Shown piece by piece: positions 1 to 8,204 of a DNA stretch of 64,000 bases. Numbering within the stretch: position 1 is the first letter of the stretch; each line of letters begins with the position of its first letter. Below the pieces are notes generated by a model. That model was not told where the DNA came from. It saw only the letters and a program-made list of their open reading frames with translations, and searched no databases. The translations under genes and the position numbers were made by a program. The stretch comes from Bacillota bacterium. Lineage in GTDB: Bacteria > Bacillota > Clostridia > Christensenellales > SZUA-584. The stretch is from contig JAEXTV010000007.1 of NCBI GenBank assembly GCA_023406895.1, forward strand, positions 1-64,000, written 5' to 3'.

Positions 1-137
1 TGGTGATGGAATACACCGCTGAAATGGCGTACATCGCGATGGATTTGAATCCGGCCGCTGATATCCAGCAGGCGCTGCTCGACAAGCATTTTTTAAGAAA
101 GCACGGCAAAAACGCCTATTACGGACAAAGGTCATGA
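1..137 (+). CDS. C-terminal end of an unidentified protein
   Basis: An open frame enters from the left edge and ends at a TGA at 135-137, giving about 45 residues. The tail is rich in Ala, Met and charged residues and ends in Gly-Gln-Arg-Ser. I do not recognise the family from this piece. A strong intrinsic terminator 47 bases downstream supports it being the end of a real transcription unit. Confidence 0.6.
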   Translation, partial: VMEYTAEMAYIAMDLNPAADIQQALLDKHFLRKHGKNAYYGQRS

Positions 138-183
138 CTCAACATGCAACACCATAAAATATAGACTCATGGGAGTTCCTCGG

Positions 184-226
184 CTCTGTCCATAAGGCCT
201 AAGCTTATGGACAGAGTGTTTTTGTT
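184..226 (+). terminator. Intrinsic terminator
   Basis: A perfect 13-bp inverted repeat (CTCTGTCCATAAG at 184-196, CTTATGGACAGAG at 204-216) with a 7-base loop is followed by a T-rich run. It ends the transcript of the partial gene at the left edge. Confidence 0.9.
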
Positions 227-227
227 T

Positions 228-431
228 ATAGATACGGCCGTACCGAAAGAAGACATGAGATGTCTGGAGAGCTCATTTAATCACTGTGCCAGAGAGGGAC
301 CAGAGTGTCGCATGGGCGTGTGTTTTGCCGATACGGCATCTGCCGCCGGGCGTTGAGGTCAACGCAATAATGACGCCTCCTTGCAGTCGGCTGGGCATCA
401 TTTTTTGCCGCCGAAATAAGCAAACTTGTGT
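228..431 (+). other. Structured intergenic region with internal terminator, unassigned
   Basis: About 200 bases without a convincing gene. They hold small hairpins (AGACAT/ATGTCT near 250-265; GCGTTGA/TCAACGC near 350-366) and then a terminator-like stem at 369-402 (AATGACGCCT pairing with GGGCATCATT, one mismatch) running into six T. The order of small hairpins, then a terminator, upstream of a biosynthetic operon looks like a regulatory leader or a small RNA. I could not match it to a known riboswitch or T-box, and no T-box sequence was seen. Confidence 0.4.
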
Positions 432-437
432 TATAAT
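429..437 (+). promoter_or_regulatory. Extended -10 promoter for nrdDG
   Basis: A TG-T-TATAAT extended -10 (TG at 429-430, TATAAT at 432-437) has no good -35 at normal spacing. A start near 444 would give a leader of about 200 AT-rich bases before nrdD. Confidence 0.55.
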
Positions 438-647
438 TAAGAACTAAGTGAATGCTTCACAAACAAAGAAATCAGTGGTTCATTTCAAAAGCATTTTTTA
501 ACTCCAAAACAAGAAACCAGAAAACAATATATAGACATACAAATAAAATGATGTACAAAATATTGTGGTTTATGATTGACAATGAGAGTGAAGACACATA
601 TAATAAACTACACACAATATTAAGAATAATTATGAAGAGGGATGTCT

Positions 648-2963
648 ATGGCTACGCATATTAAAAAGAGAAACGGCATGATCGTCACTTTCGATTTTAT
701 TAAAATCAGGAACGCCATAATGAAAGCGAATCAGGCTGTTCATGATGAAGCCATGGACGAAAACGCTCTTGATTTATTGACCGCGAGAGTTGCCGGCCGG
801 TTCGGTGCGGATGTCGTGCCCGCCGTGGAAGAAATACAGGATATGGTGGAAGAGAACCTGATCCGTGCGGGCTATGCGAAAACAGCAAAAGCGTACATCC
901 TTTACCGGGCGGAGCATACAAAGATCCGTCAGGCCGAGGGTGATTTGATGGACATCTACAAGCAGCTCACATACCGGACGTCCAGGGATGTTGATTTGAA
1001 GCGCGAGAATGCCAATATCGACGCGGATACCGCGATGGGCACCATGCTCAAATACGGCTCCGAAGGGGCCAAGTATTTTGCCAACAATTATGTTCTGCCC
1101 AACGATATCGCGTCGGCTCACATCAATGGGGATATCCACATTCATGATCAGGATTTTTATATGCTGACCGAAACCTGCTGCCAGATTGATCTGATTAAGC
1201 TGTTTGAGAACGGTTTTTGCACAGGACATGGCCACCTGCGCGAACCCAACGATATCAGCTCATATGCCGCACTGGCGTGCATTGCCATTCAAGCCAACCA
1301 GAACGAGATGCATGGCGGGCAGAGCGTCCCGAATTTTGACTACAGCATGGCGCCCGGCGTTAAGAAAACATTCCGCAAAGCTTATAACAAGGAGCTTTCG
1401 CGTTATCTGCAGGCGGTGCATGGCTTCAATAAAGCGGACGCCGACGGGTTTATCAAAACGGCCTGCTGCGGATGGAACGATATATCTTTGGGGAATGCGG
1501 ATGCCTATGCCGGTGAAATCGTCGGAATTCTGACAAAACCGCCATTCTCGCTCAGCATGCAAGAAGCCGGGAAAGCTCATCATTTTGCGGTGCGGGGAGC
1601 AATGGATGAAACCAACCGCCGGACATACCAGGCGATGGAGGCCTTGATTCATAATCTGAACACAATGAACTCCAGAGCCGGCGCGCAGGTGCCGTTCAGC
1701 TCAATCAACTATGGTACCGATACCACTCCCGAAGGGCGTATGGTGATAAAAAACCTGCTGCTGGCCACCGAGGCGGGCTTGGGAGACGGGGAGACACCTA
1801 TTTTTCCCGTGCAGATTTTCAAGGTGAAAGAAGGCGTCAACTATAATTCGGACGACCCCGGCTACGACTTGTTCCGGCTCGCGATGCGTGTGAGTGCCAA
1901 ACGTCTGTTTCCGAACTTCAGTTTTCTCGATGCGCCGTTTAACCTGCAATATTACAAGCCGGGCGATTATGATTCGGAAGTGGCTTACATGGGCTGTCGG
2001 ACGCGCGTGATGGGGAATGTGCACGATAAAACACGTGAATCCACCTGCGGGCGCGGTAATTTGAGCTTCACCTCTGTGAATCTGCCGCGCATCGGTATTG
2101 AAGCGAAAAAGGATATGGACCGGTTTTACAAGCTGCTGGATGAGCGGATGGCGCTGGCCATCAGGCAGCTGATGCACCGCTTTCAAATCCAGTGTACTAA
2201 GAAGGTATACAATTACCCGTTTTTGATGGGGCAGGGCGTCTGGATCGACAGTGAGAAGCTGGGCCCGGAAGACAGTGTTGCCGAGGTATTAAAACACGGA
2301 ACGCTGAGCCTTGGGTTTATCGGCCTTGCGGAATGCCTCAAGGTGCTGGTGGGGCAGCACCATGGCGAGAACAGCGAAAGCCAGCGTATCGGCCTTGAGA
2401 TTATCGGCCATATGCGCCAGCGTTTGGATGAGGAAGCCAAGCAGACCGGGCTAAACTTTACGCTGCTGGCCACACCCGCGGAAGGCCTGTCCGGCCGCTT
2501 TGTCGCAATGGACAGAAAAAAATACGGCGTGATTGAAGGCGTGACAGACCGTGACTATTACACGAATTCGTTTCATGTCCCCGTCTATTACCCGATTCAA
2601 GCCCATAAAAAAATATCTCTTGAAGCGCCGTATCATGCGCTGGCCAACGCGGGGCATATCAGCTATGTGGAACTCGACGGAGATACGTCCAAAAATCTCG
2701 ATGCGTTTGAAGCCATCATCCGTTATATGAAGGAAAGCGGTATCGGCTACGGTTCGGTGAACCACCCGGTAGACCGGGACCCGGTATGCAGCTACAACGG
2801 CATTATCGACAACATCTGCCCGGGATGCGGCCGCAGTGAAAACGACGGCGGCCCGAAGTTTGAGCGCATCCGCCGCATCACGGGTTATCTGGTGGGTACG
2901 ATAGACAGATGGAACAACGCCAAACGCGCGGAGGAAGGGGATCGGCTTAAGCATGGCCTGTGA
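648..2963 (+). CDS. nrdD: Anaerobic (class III) ribonucleoside-triphosphate reductase
   Basis: Reduces ribonucleoside triphosphates to deoxyribonucleotides without oxygen, using a glycyl radical. The product is 771 residues, somewhat longer than the E. coli enzyme. The N-terminus carries an ATP-cone (KRNGMIVTFD and following, about residues 6-95). The C-terminus has a cysteine-rich metal-binding segment (VCSYNG then CPGCG) and the radical site motif RITGYL, with the radical Gly about 26 residues from the end. ATG 648 is preferred over ATG 642 because GAAGAGGG at 634-641 lies at proper spacing only for 648. It overlaps nrdG by 11 bases, so the two are translationally coupled. The presence of this enzyme indicates anaerobic DNA synthesis. 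Confidence 0.96.
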   Translation: MATHIKKRNGMIVTFDFIKIRNAIMKANQAVHDEAMDENALDLLTARVAGRFGADVVPAVEEIQDMVEENLIRAGYAKTAKAYILYRAEHTKIRQAEGDLMDIYKQLTYRTSRDVDLKRENANIDADTAMGTMLKYGSEGAKYFANNYVLPNDIASAHINGDIHIHDQDFYMLTETCCQIDLIKLFENGFCTGHGHLREPNDISSYAALACIAIQANQNEMHGGQSVPNFDYSMAPGVKKTFRKAYNKELSRYLQAVHGFNKADADGFIKTACCGWNDISLGNADAYAGEIVGILTKPPFSLSMQEAGKAHHFAVRGAMDETNRRTYQAMEALIHNLNTMNSRAGAQVPFSSINYGTDTTPEGRMVIKNLLLATEAGLGDGETPIFPVQIFKVKEGVNYNSDDPGYDLFRLAMRVSAKRLFPNFSFLDAPFNLQYYKPGDYDSEVAYMGCRTRVMGNVHDKTRESTCGRGNLSFTSVNLPRIGIEAKKDMDRFYKLLDERMALAIRQLMHRFQIQCTKKVYNYPFLMGQGVWIDSEKLGPEDSVAEVLKHGTLSLGFIGLAECLKVLVGQHHGENSESQRIGLEIIGHMRQRLDEEAKQTGLNFTLLATPAEGLSGRFVAMDRKKYGVIEGVTDRDYYTNSFHVPVYYPIQAHKKISLEAPYHALANAGHISYVELDGDTSKNLDAFEAIIRYMKESGIGYGSVNHPVDRDPVCSYNGIIDNICPGCGRSENDGGPKFERIRRITGYLVGTIDRWNNAKRAEEGDRLKHGL

Positions 2964-3432
2964 GCTGAGAATATGCGGCACAGAGCCGGAATCCATTGTG
3001 GATGGTGAGGGGATAAGATTTGTCGTGTTTGTGCAAGGGTGTCCCCATCACTGCCCCGGCTGCCACAACCCCGGGTCGCACGCGTTTGACGGCGGAAAAA
3101 TTGTCAGTATTGATGATCTGTTTTCGGAGATTTGCGACAATCCGCTGCTTAAGGGCGTGACCTTCAGCGGAGGCGAGCCTTTTTGCCAGCCGGAGCGGCT
3201 TTCTGAGCTTGCACGCATGGTGCATGCCAAGGGCTTGGATGTCACCACCTATACAGGCTATCTTTATGAAGACTTGCTGCACATGCAGGATCAAGGTGTG
3301 GCTGCGCTGCTCGGGCAAACCGATGTGCTGATAGACGGCCCGTTTATACTCGCGGAAAAGGATTTGACGCTGGCCTTCAGAGGCAGCCGAAACCAGCGCA
3401 TGATCGATCTGAAAAGCGAGCGGCAAAGATGA
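2953..3432 (+). CDS. nrdG: Anaerobic ribonucleotide reductase activating protein
   Basis: Radical SAM enzyme that generates the glycyl radical on NrdD. The product has 159 residues, normal for NrdG. The [4Fe-4S]/SAM motif CPHHCPGC (CX3CX2C) follows VFVQG near residue 30, and the SAM-binding segment VTFSGGEP is also visible. It starts inside the end of nrdD, giving a tight two-gene operon, and is followed by an intrinsic terminator. Confidence 0.96.
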   Translation: MACELRICGTEPESIVDGEGIRFVVFVQGCPHHCPGCHNPGSHAFDGGKIVSIDDLFSEICDNPLLKGVTFSGGEPFCQPERLSELARMVHAKGLDVTTYTGYLYEDLLHMQDQGVAALLGQTDVLIDGPFILAEKDLTLAFRGSRNQRMIDLKSERQR

Positions 3433-3447
3433 TATTATGCTGTAAAC

Positions 3448-3478
3448 GCCCTGTTTTCAAATGAAAATGGGGCTTTTC
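3448..3478 (+). terminator. Intrinsic terminator after nrdDG
   Basis: GCCCTGTTTTC (3448-3458) pairs with GAAAATGGGGC (about 3463-3473) around a short loop, apart from small internal mismatches, and is followed by TTTT. Confidence 0.75.
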
Positions 3479-3774
3479 ATTTCATTAGGCGCAAAATCTC
3501 ATTTCATTAATATCGAAAGGTGTCAACAGAACCGTTTGCTCGATCGGGGCGAGTTTTCATATCTTGAACCCTGCTGCTGTCAGCGGGCATTGCTCAGAGA
3601 AAATGTGTTAGGAAAGATAAGGACAAACTGTCTCGGGCGTAGAAACTTGTATTATGTGATATGCAGCTGAAACTCCGCTGCTTTTATAGCAGCCCACCAT
3701 CATGCTTAACATCTATCGAAATGACTGTGGTCGGCTTGGGGAAAAATTAGCCCGAAATTTTATGCGGTTGGGAG
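3479..3774. other. Intergenic stretch, no gene seen
   Basis: About 300 bases between the nrdG terminator and the next promoter. A 69-codon frame exists, but it has no ribosome binding site and no recognisable sequence. I see no RNA gene or clear repeat here. Confidence 0.5.
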
Positions 3775-3803
3775 TTGACTTTCTTCAGATGAAATGATAT
3801 TGT
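3775..3803 (+). promoter_or_regulatory. Promoter of the lactonase/isomerase operon
   Basis: TTGACT (3775-3780), a 17-base spacer, then TATTGT (3798-3803). The -10 lies inside the operator-like sequence at 3796-3812, so a bound regulator would block RNA polymerase. Confidence 0.65.
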
Positions 3804-3812
3804 ATCCAATAT
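3796..3812. promoter_or_regulatory. Operator-like site 1 (probable GntR/FCD target)
   Basis: GATATTGTATCCAATAT. The core ATTGTATCCAAT is a near-palindrome of the kind bound by FCD-type GntR regulators. The same sequence recurs inverted at 3876-3890 and, with one change, upstream of the GntR gene at 11689-11704. Confidence 0.65.
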
Positions 3813-3875
3813 AAAGGATCACTTGAATAACGCGTTTCTGACATTCTATTGTCAGGAACATATTTTTCAAGATAG

Positions 3876-3890
3876 ATTGGATACAATATC
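3876..3890. promoter_or_regulatory. Operator-like site 2, inverted copy
   Basis: ATTGGATACAATATC is the exact reverse complement of 15 bases of site 1. The two sites lie about 80 bases centre to centre, both upstream of the gene at 3993. This arrangement would allow DNA looping or cooperative binding. Confidence 0.65.
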
Positions 3891-3992
3891 AAAGATATTA
3901 GATAACTGATATTAAACACAACCGTTTCAGCGTTCGAATCGCCCGCCGGGTGTTCGGAAAATATCAATTAAAGAAGAAAGAGGCATTACAAC

Positions 3993-4796
3993 ATGGCAAA
4001 CTTAACCGTCAGACCAATTAATACGGGTTATGTACCGACTTATCCGCTGCAGTATCACTATCATCATTCATGTGCACCGTATTTGAAGAATATTCCGACC
4101 GAGAAAGTACCGCTTCCTGTTTTTACATTCCTAATCGAAGGCGGGGACCAGCTGCTTTTGGTAGATACGGGAATGGCGTGGACTGACAGAGCAAACGCGT
4201 ATCATCATCCGGGTTCATATCAAGACCCGGGCATGGCAATTCACGAACAGCTCGAAAAGCTTGGCTACAAACCGGAAGATATCGATATCGTGGTGTTCAC
4301 GCATCTGCATTGGGACCACATGTTCTATATGGAAAAATTCACGAACGCAACGCTTGTGGCTCATGAGCGTGAGGTGGAGTTTGCGTTCAATCCCATTCCG
4401 CTTTACTACAAATCTTACGAGCATCCGGCGCTTGGCATCACACGGCCGTTTGAAGGCAAAACCTTCAAAACCGTGAAGGGTGAAGAAGAGATCATGCCGG
4501 GTGTGCGCGTGTTCGAATCGTTTGGGCATTCCCCGGGGCATATATCGGTGGAAGTGGATACGAAGGACGGCAGCTACATCTGCGCCGGTGATTCCATATT
4601 CGTGATGGGAAACCTCAACGAGATTCCCGAGATGCATTACAACATCACGCCGCCCGGACGTTTTTACAACATCGTCGAGGCGTGGAAGAGCATTGAATAC
4701 CAGAAGTCCCGCGCGAAGGATCCGAGCTTCCTGCTGTTGTGCCACGACAAGGCCCTTGAAGACCGCGTGAAAGAGACACCCGTGTTTGGCGTTTGA
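3993..4796 (+). CDS. Metallo-beta-lactamase-fold hydrolase, AHL-lactonase family
   Basis: A 267-residue cytoplasmic zinc hydrolase. The HxHxDH motif is visible as HLHWDH near residue 105, a further metal-site His in GHSPGH, the bridging Asp in CAGDS and a late His in LLCHD. This pattern is that of the N-acyl homoserine lactonase (AiiA-like) branch. As the first gene of a sugar-catabolic operon it more likely opens a sugar lactone than a quorum signal; that is inference. ATG 3993 is a good initiator, and the RpiB-like gene follows 28 bases after the stop. It is transcribed from the promoter at 3775 under two operator-like repeats. Confidence 0.85.
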   Translation: MANLTVRPINTGYVPTYPLQYHYHHSCAPYLKNIPTEKVPLPVFTFLIEGGDQLLLVDTGMAWTDRANAYHHPGSYQDPGMAIHEQLEKLGYKPEDIDIVVFTHLHWDHMFYMEKFTNATLVAHEREVEFAFNPIPLYYKSYEHPALGITRPFEGKTFKTVKGEEEIMPGVRVFESFGHSPGHISVEVDTKDGSYICAGDSIFVMGNLNEIPEMHYNITPPGRFYNIVEAWKSIEYQKSRAKDPSFLLLCHDKALEDRVKETPVFGV

Positions 4797-4824
4797 TTGA
4801 AAAGAACGTGCCGGGAGGGACAAC

Positions 4825-5289
4825 ATGAAAAACAATACCATCGTAATCGGCTGCGACAATGCCGCGGTTGATTTGAAAAAGCAGATCACCGCGCTGCTCA
4901 AGGCCAAGAACATAACGGTTGAGGATGTGGGTGTTTACGAATCCAATGACGAGACGTACTATCCGCTCGTCGCCAAGAAACTCTGCGAAGAGATCATCAA
5001 CAGTGGCTATACAAAAGACGGCATCCTCATTTGCGGAACGGGCATTGGCATGGCGATGACGGCAAACAAGTTTAAGGGCATCCGCGCAGCCGTCTGCCAC
5101 GATAATTTTTCGGCGGAGAGAAGCAGGCTCAGCAACGATGCCAACGTGCTGTGCATGGGTGCGCGTGTGATCGGGCCAGAGCTTGCCAAAAAGATCACAC
5201 TTGAATGGATCAGCCTGGATTTTGTGGATGGCAGTTCGACACCGAAGGTGAACGCCATCAAGGAAATAGACGCCGCAAACATTCGCTGA
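4825..5289 (+). CDS. RpiB/LacAB-family sugar-phosphate isomerase (DerI-like)
   Basis: A 154-residue aldose-ketose isomerase of the ribose-5-phosphate isomerase B fold. The catalytic Cys lies in the CGTGIGMA segment near residue 70, and the HDNFSAERSR and NVLCMGARVIG segments are typical of the family. The N-terminal motif reads GCDNA where RpiB usually has DHA, so the usual His is Asn. In tetritol and apiose pathways a relative (DerI/EryI) converts D-erythrulose 4-phosphate to D-erythrose 4-phosphate. Its place directly before a TIM-like gene, as with the EryH/EryI pair, supports that role over pentose metabolism. The exact substrate is inferred. Confidence 0.85.
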   Translation: MKNNTIVIGCDNAAVDLKKQITALLKAKNITVEDVGVYESNDETYYPLVAKKLCEEIINSGYTKDGILICGTGIGMAMTANKFKGIRAAVCHDNFSAERSRLSNDANVLCMGARVIGPELAKKITLEWISLDFVDGSSTPKVNAIKEIDAANIR

Positions 5290-5307
5290 TAAGGGGGGAC
5301 GGAGATA

Positions 5308-6099
5308 ATGAGCAAGATGCTTTATATGGGTACAAACCTGAAGATGTACAAAACGATAAGAGAGACGGTTTCGTACTTGACTGAATTGCACACATTGACA
5401 CGAGACTTAGGTAGAACGGAACTCACCTTGTTCGTTATCCCGTCCTATACTTCCTTGGAAAGCGCGAGAAAATGCGTTCCGCAGCAGAGCATTAAGCTGG
5501 GCACGCAGAACATGCACTGGGAAGATGAAGGCCAGTTTACCGGAGAAATTTCTCCGGTCATGATCAAGGAAACAGGCGCAGAAATCATTGAAATCGGGCA
5601 CAGCGAGCGCAGACATGTGATGGGTGAAACCGATCAGCAGGAAAACAGGAAAGTGCTTGCCGCACTGCGCCATGGATTTACAGCCTTACTGTGTATTGGT
5701 GAAACAAAAGAGCAAAAAGATTTAAATATCAGCGATGAGGTGTTAAGCACACAGCTGAAAATCGGCCTGAGCGGGGTTACAAAGCAAGAGCTCGGCCGCA
5801 TCTGGATTGGGTACGAACCTGTTTGGGCGATTGGCGTTAACGGCATACCGGCCTCGGCCGACTATGCTGACCAAAAGCATGGTGTCATCAAGGCGGTGCT
5901 CAAAGAGATGTTTGGGGAAGACGGCCATAAAGTCCCGGTGCTTTACGGCGGCAGCGTCAATCCAAAAAACGCACCGGAGCTCATTGTCAAAGAAAATATC
6001 GACGGCCTTTTTGTGGGCAGGAGCGCGTGGAACGCCCCTGATTTCAATAGTCTGATCCGGCAAGTGATGCCGCTATATAAACAAGAACAAAAAATGTGA
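5308..6099 (+). CDS. Triose-phosphate-isomerase-like protein (LerI/EryH-like)
   Basis: A 263-residue TIM barrel. Catalytic elements are present: Asn and Lys in GTNLKMYK, His in IGHSERR, and Glu in YEPVWAIG. The phosphate-binding YGGSVNP is kept. Two regions differ from housekeeping TIM: the loop after the catalytic Glu reads VNGIPAS instead of TGKTATP, and the last phosphate loop reads FVGRSAW. These changes fit the paralog that isomerises L-erythrulose 1-phosphate to D-erythrulose 4-phosphate (LerI/EryH). A strong GGGGGGA ribosome binding site precedes ATG 5308. Adjacent genes encode the likely next step (RpiB-like) and an aldolase. Confidence 0.85.
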   Translation: MSKMLYMGTNLKMYKTIRETVSYLTELHTLTRDLGRTELTLFVIPSYTSLESARKCVPQQSIKLGTQNMHWEDEGQFTGEISPVMIKETGAEIIEIGHSERRHVMGETDQQENRKVLAALRHGFTALLCIGETKEQKDLNISDEVLSTQLKIGLSGVTKQELGRIWIGYEPVWAIGVNGIPASADYADQKHGVIKAVLKEMFGEDGHKVPVLYGGSVNPKNAPELIVKENIDGLFVGRSAWNAPDFNSLIRQVMPLYKQEQKM

Positions 6100-6124
6100 A
6101 AAAGCAGAGCGGAGCAAAAAAGTG

Positions 6125-6724
6125 ATGAACGATTATGACAGCATTAAAGACCAAATGATTCTGGCAGCCTCACGCGCCTACACCCGCGGCATTCAAACGG
6201 GAAGCGGCGGCAACTTCAGCGCACGGGTTCCGGGTAAACATTTGATGATCGTGAAATCCAGCGGCGGCTCGTTTATGGATGCCACCAGAGAGAATCTGCT
6301 AGTGACCGATTTTGACGGCCATGTGGTGGAAGGAGAAGGCAAGCCCACGCGGGAAGCGCTGCTCCACGGGTACATCTACAAGATTGCACCGCAGGTCAGC
6401 GGTGTGATGCATTGCCATGCGCCCTGGGCCATCGGCTGGGCCTGCACCAAGCGGCCGCTTGATGGTGTGACGCTGCACACGCAGCTTAAATTCGGCTGCC
6501 CCATTCAGGTGCTGGATGTGAAAACGCCGATGGTGGAAGCAAAGGATTTCCCGCTCGTCAAAGCGCTTTTTGATGAAACCCCCAAGACGCCCGCTTTTCT
6601 GCTTGTTGACCACGGTATTGTTGCGGTGGGAGATACGGTCATCAACGCGGAGCATAACGCGGAGCTTGTGGAAGAAACGGCAATGGTTGCGTTCCTCAAG
6701 AGTATTGCACGCACGAAGTTTTAA
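6125..6724 (+). CDS. Class II aldolase/adducin-family protein
   Basis: A 199-residue zinc-dependent aldolase-fold enzyme of the FucA/AraD/OtnC group. It shows the GGNFSARV phosphate-binding segment, a catalytic Glu in REALLHGYIY, two zinc His in CHAPWAIGW with the preceding MH, and a third in DHGIVAVG. Family members cleave or epimerise sugar phosphates; OtnC members decarboxylate 3-oxo-tetronate 4-phosphate. Which reaction applies here cannot be read from sequence. ATG 6125 is preferred over the in-frame GTG at 6122. It is the fourth gene of the operon, with a 158-base gap before the transporter genes. Confidence 0.85.
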   Translation: MNDYDSIKDQMILAASRAYTRGIQTGSGGNFSARVPGKHLMIVKSSGGSFMDATRENLLVTDFDGHVVEGEGKPTREALLHGYIYKIAPQVSGVMHCHAPWAIGWACTKRPLDGVTLHTQLKFGCPIQVLDVKTPMVEAKDFPLVKALFDETPKTPAFLLVDHGIVAVGDTVINAEHNAELVEETAMVAFLKSIARTKF

Positions 6725-6811
6725 TGAAAAACCAAACCTGTAAAAGATCTGTCGCGGGAAAAATTGGCAGTTTAATAAGTTTCCTAAATCACCATCTTGT
6801 CTGCAACTTAT

Positions 6812-6830
6812 GTTATTGTGAAACAATAAC
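6812..6830. promoter_or_regulatory. Perfect palindrome upstream of transporter genes
   Basis: GTTATTGT-GAA-ACAATAAC, with 8-base arms and a 3-base centre, lies 52 bases upstream of the binding-protein gene. It is likely an operator or a control point within the operon. It differs from the operator-like sites at 3796 and 11689. The bound protein is unknown. Confidence 0.5.
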
Positions 6831-6882
6831 GATGTGTGGCTGTTGAGGTTTAGGCAAAAAAAAATGGGAGGAATTTAAAAAC

Positions 6883-8067
6883 ATGAAGAGAGCATTGTTA
6901 TTGACGCTTGTCCTGATGCTTGCTGTGGGAATGATTCTGACCGGATGCAGCGCGCCCTCTGAGAGCTCGGCACCGGCTGAAAGCAGCGCGGCGGTATCGG
7001 AATCGGCTGCACCGTCTGAATCCGCATCGGCGGACACGAGCGAAGAAGCGGCACCGCAGGAAAGCCGTTCGGCATTTTCTACCGATCTGATGGCCAGCGA
7101 AGCTGATACCACACCTGTCGACCCCGCCGATCTGCCGATATCGGGAATCGGACCTGAGGTGACAACGGATGTGAAAGCCAACGAGTCGTATAAAATCGCT
7201 ATCGTTGTGAAGAACACCACAAACCCGTTCCTTCTCAAATCCATCGCGGGCGCGGAAAAAGCAGCTGCGGATATGGGCTTTGAATGCATCTCTCTGGCTC
7301 CGGCCACACAGGACAGCCTGGAAGAACAGGTCAAGCTTATTGAAGACGCGATTCAGCAGGGCGTTCAGGGTATCATCCTCCATCCGATCGATTCGAATGG
7401 TATTATGCCTGCAATCAGAAAATGTGACGAAGCCGGTATCCCCGTGGCTTGCATCGGCACACCCGCTGCCAACGAAACCTTCATGCGCACAGGCGTTGAC
7501 TACACATCGACCGGTGTCACAATCGCGACGATGGTGGCTGAAAAACTCGGCGGCAAAGGCAAACTGATCATACTCGAGGGCCCTCCGGGAGCACAGAATG
7601 CGCAGGAAAGACTGGCCGGCATCAAACAGGCTCTTGCAAACTATCCCGATATCGAAGTCGTGGCATCCCAGACGACCAACTTCAAGAGAACAGAAGGCAT
7701 GCAGGTGACTGAAAACCTTCTTCAAAAGTATCCCGATGTCAACGCGATCATTGGCTGCAACGATGAAAGCTCGCTCGGTGCCATTCAGGCGCTCAAAGCA
7801 GCCGGACTCGAAGGCAAAGTTGTGATTGGCAGCTTCGACGGCAATCAGGACGGCAGCGCAGCGGTTGAAGCCGGTGAAATGTACGCGACATACAACGTAG
7901 ACCCCGTTGGCTCCACCTATCTGGCAGCGGCATACATCGTGCAGTTCCTCAACGACGGAACAATGCCTCCGAAATACTTTGTTCCCTTCCCGTCAACGCT
8001 TCAGGAACCGGTTATCACGGCTGAGAACATTGACAACTACATCAGCAACATCGCTTGGTGGAAGTAA
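6883..8067 (+). CDS. Sugar ABC transporter substrate-binding lipoprotein (RbsB-type)
   Basis: A 394-residue extracellular binding protein. It has a signal peptide with lipobox LTGC (lipidated Cys22), then a Ser/Ala/Glu-rich linker to about residue 65, then a periplasmic-binding-protein fold (Peripla_BP_4) that begins YKIAIVVKNTTNPF. Segments such as LHPIDSNGI and IIGCNDESSLGAIQAL are typical of ribose-type proteins. The ribosome binding site GGGAGGAA is strong. It provides the import specificity for the locus; the ligand is unknown, and D-apiose or a tetrose-like sugar are candidates only from gene context. Confidence 0.92.
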   Translation: MKRALLLTLVLMLAVGMILTGCSAPSESSAPAESSAAVSESAAPSESASADTSEEAAPQESRSAFSTDLMASEADTTPVDPADLPISGIGPEVTTDVKANESYKIAIVVKNTTNPFLLKSIAGAEKAAADMGFECISLAPATQDSLEEQVKLIEDAIQQGVQGIILHPIDSNGIMPAIRKCDEAGIPVACIGTPAANETFMRTGVDYTSTGVTIATMVAEKLGGKGKLIILEGPPGAQNAQERLAGIKQALANYPDIEVVASQTTNFKRTEGMQVTENLLQKYPDVNAIIGCNDESSLGAIQALKAAGLEGKVVIGSFDGNQDGSAAVEAGEMYATYNVDPVGSTYLAAAYIVQFLNDGTMPPKYFVPFPSTLQEPVITAENIDNYISNIAWWK

Positions 8068-8110
8068 TAGGGACTATCAACTTTTAAGCTTAAATTCACC
8101 ATGGTTGTTT

Positions 8111-8138
8111 GCCCCGCCTCGTCTTGGTGAGGCGGGGC
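8111..8138 (+). other. GC-rich hairpin between binding-protein and ATPase genes
   Basis: GCCCCGCCTC (8111-8120) pairs perfectly with GAGGCGGGGC (8129-8138) and has no T run after it. Such stems after binding-protein genes often stabilise the upstream message or damp downstream expression, giving more binding protein than ATPase. Confidence 0.6.
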
Positions 8139-8204
8139 TGCAGCCAAAGTTATTAATTCGCACAAATAAGGCTATGACCCCATAGCGGTTATGAGGTGAG
8201 TAAT

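Noticed and set aside
228..406. T-box, SAM, TPP, ZTP or cobalamin riboswitch before nrdDG
   Set aside because: None of the defining conserved blocks could be found by eye.
452..664. 70-codon frame before nrdD
   Set aside because: Lies in an AT-rich leader, no ribosome binding site, low-complexity Lys/Asn composition and overlap with the nrdD start.
3993..4796. Quorum-quenching lactonase as the main role
   Set aside because: The family fits, but the operon context of sugar isomerases and importer makes a sugar-lactone substrate more likely.
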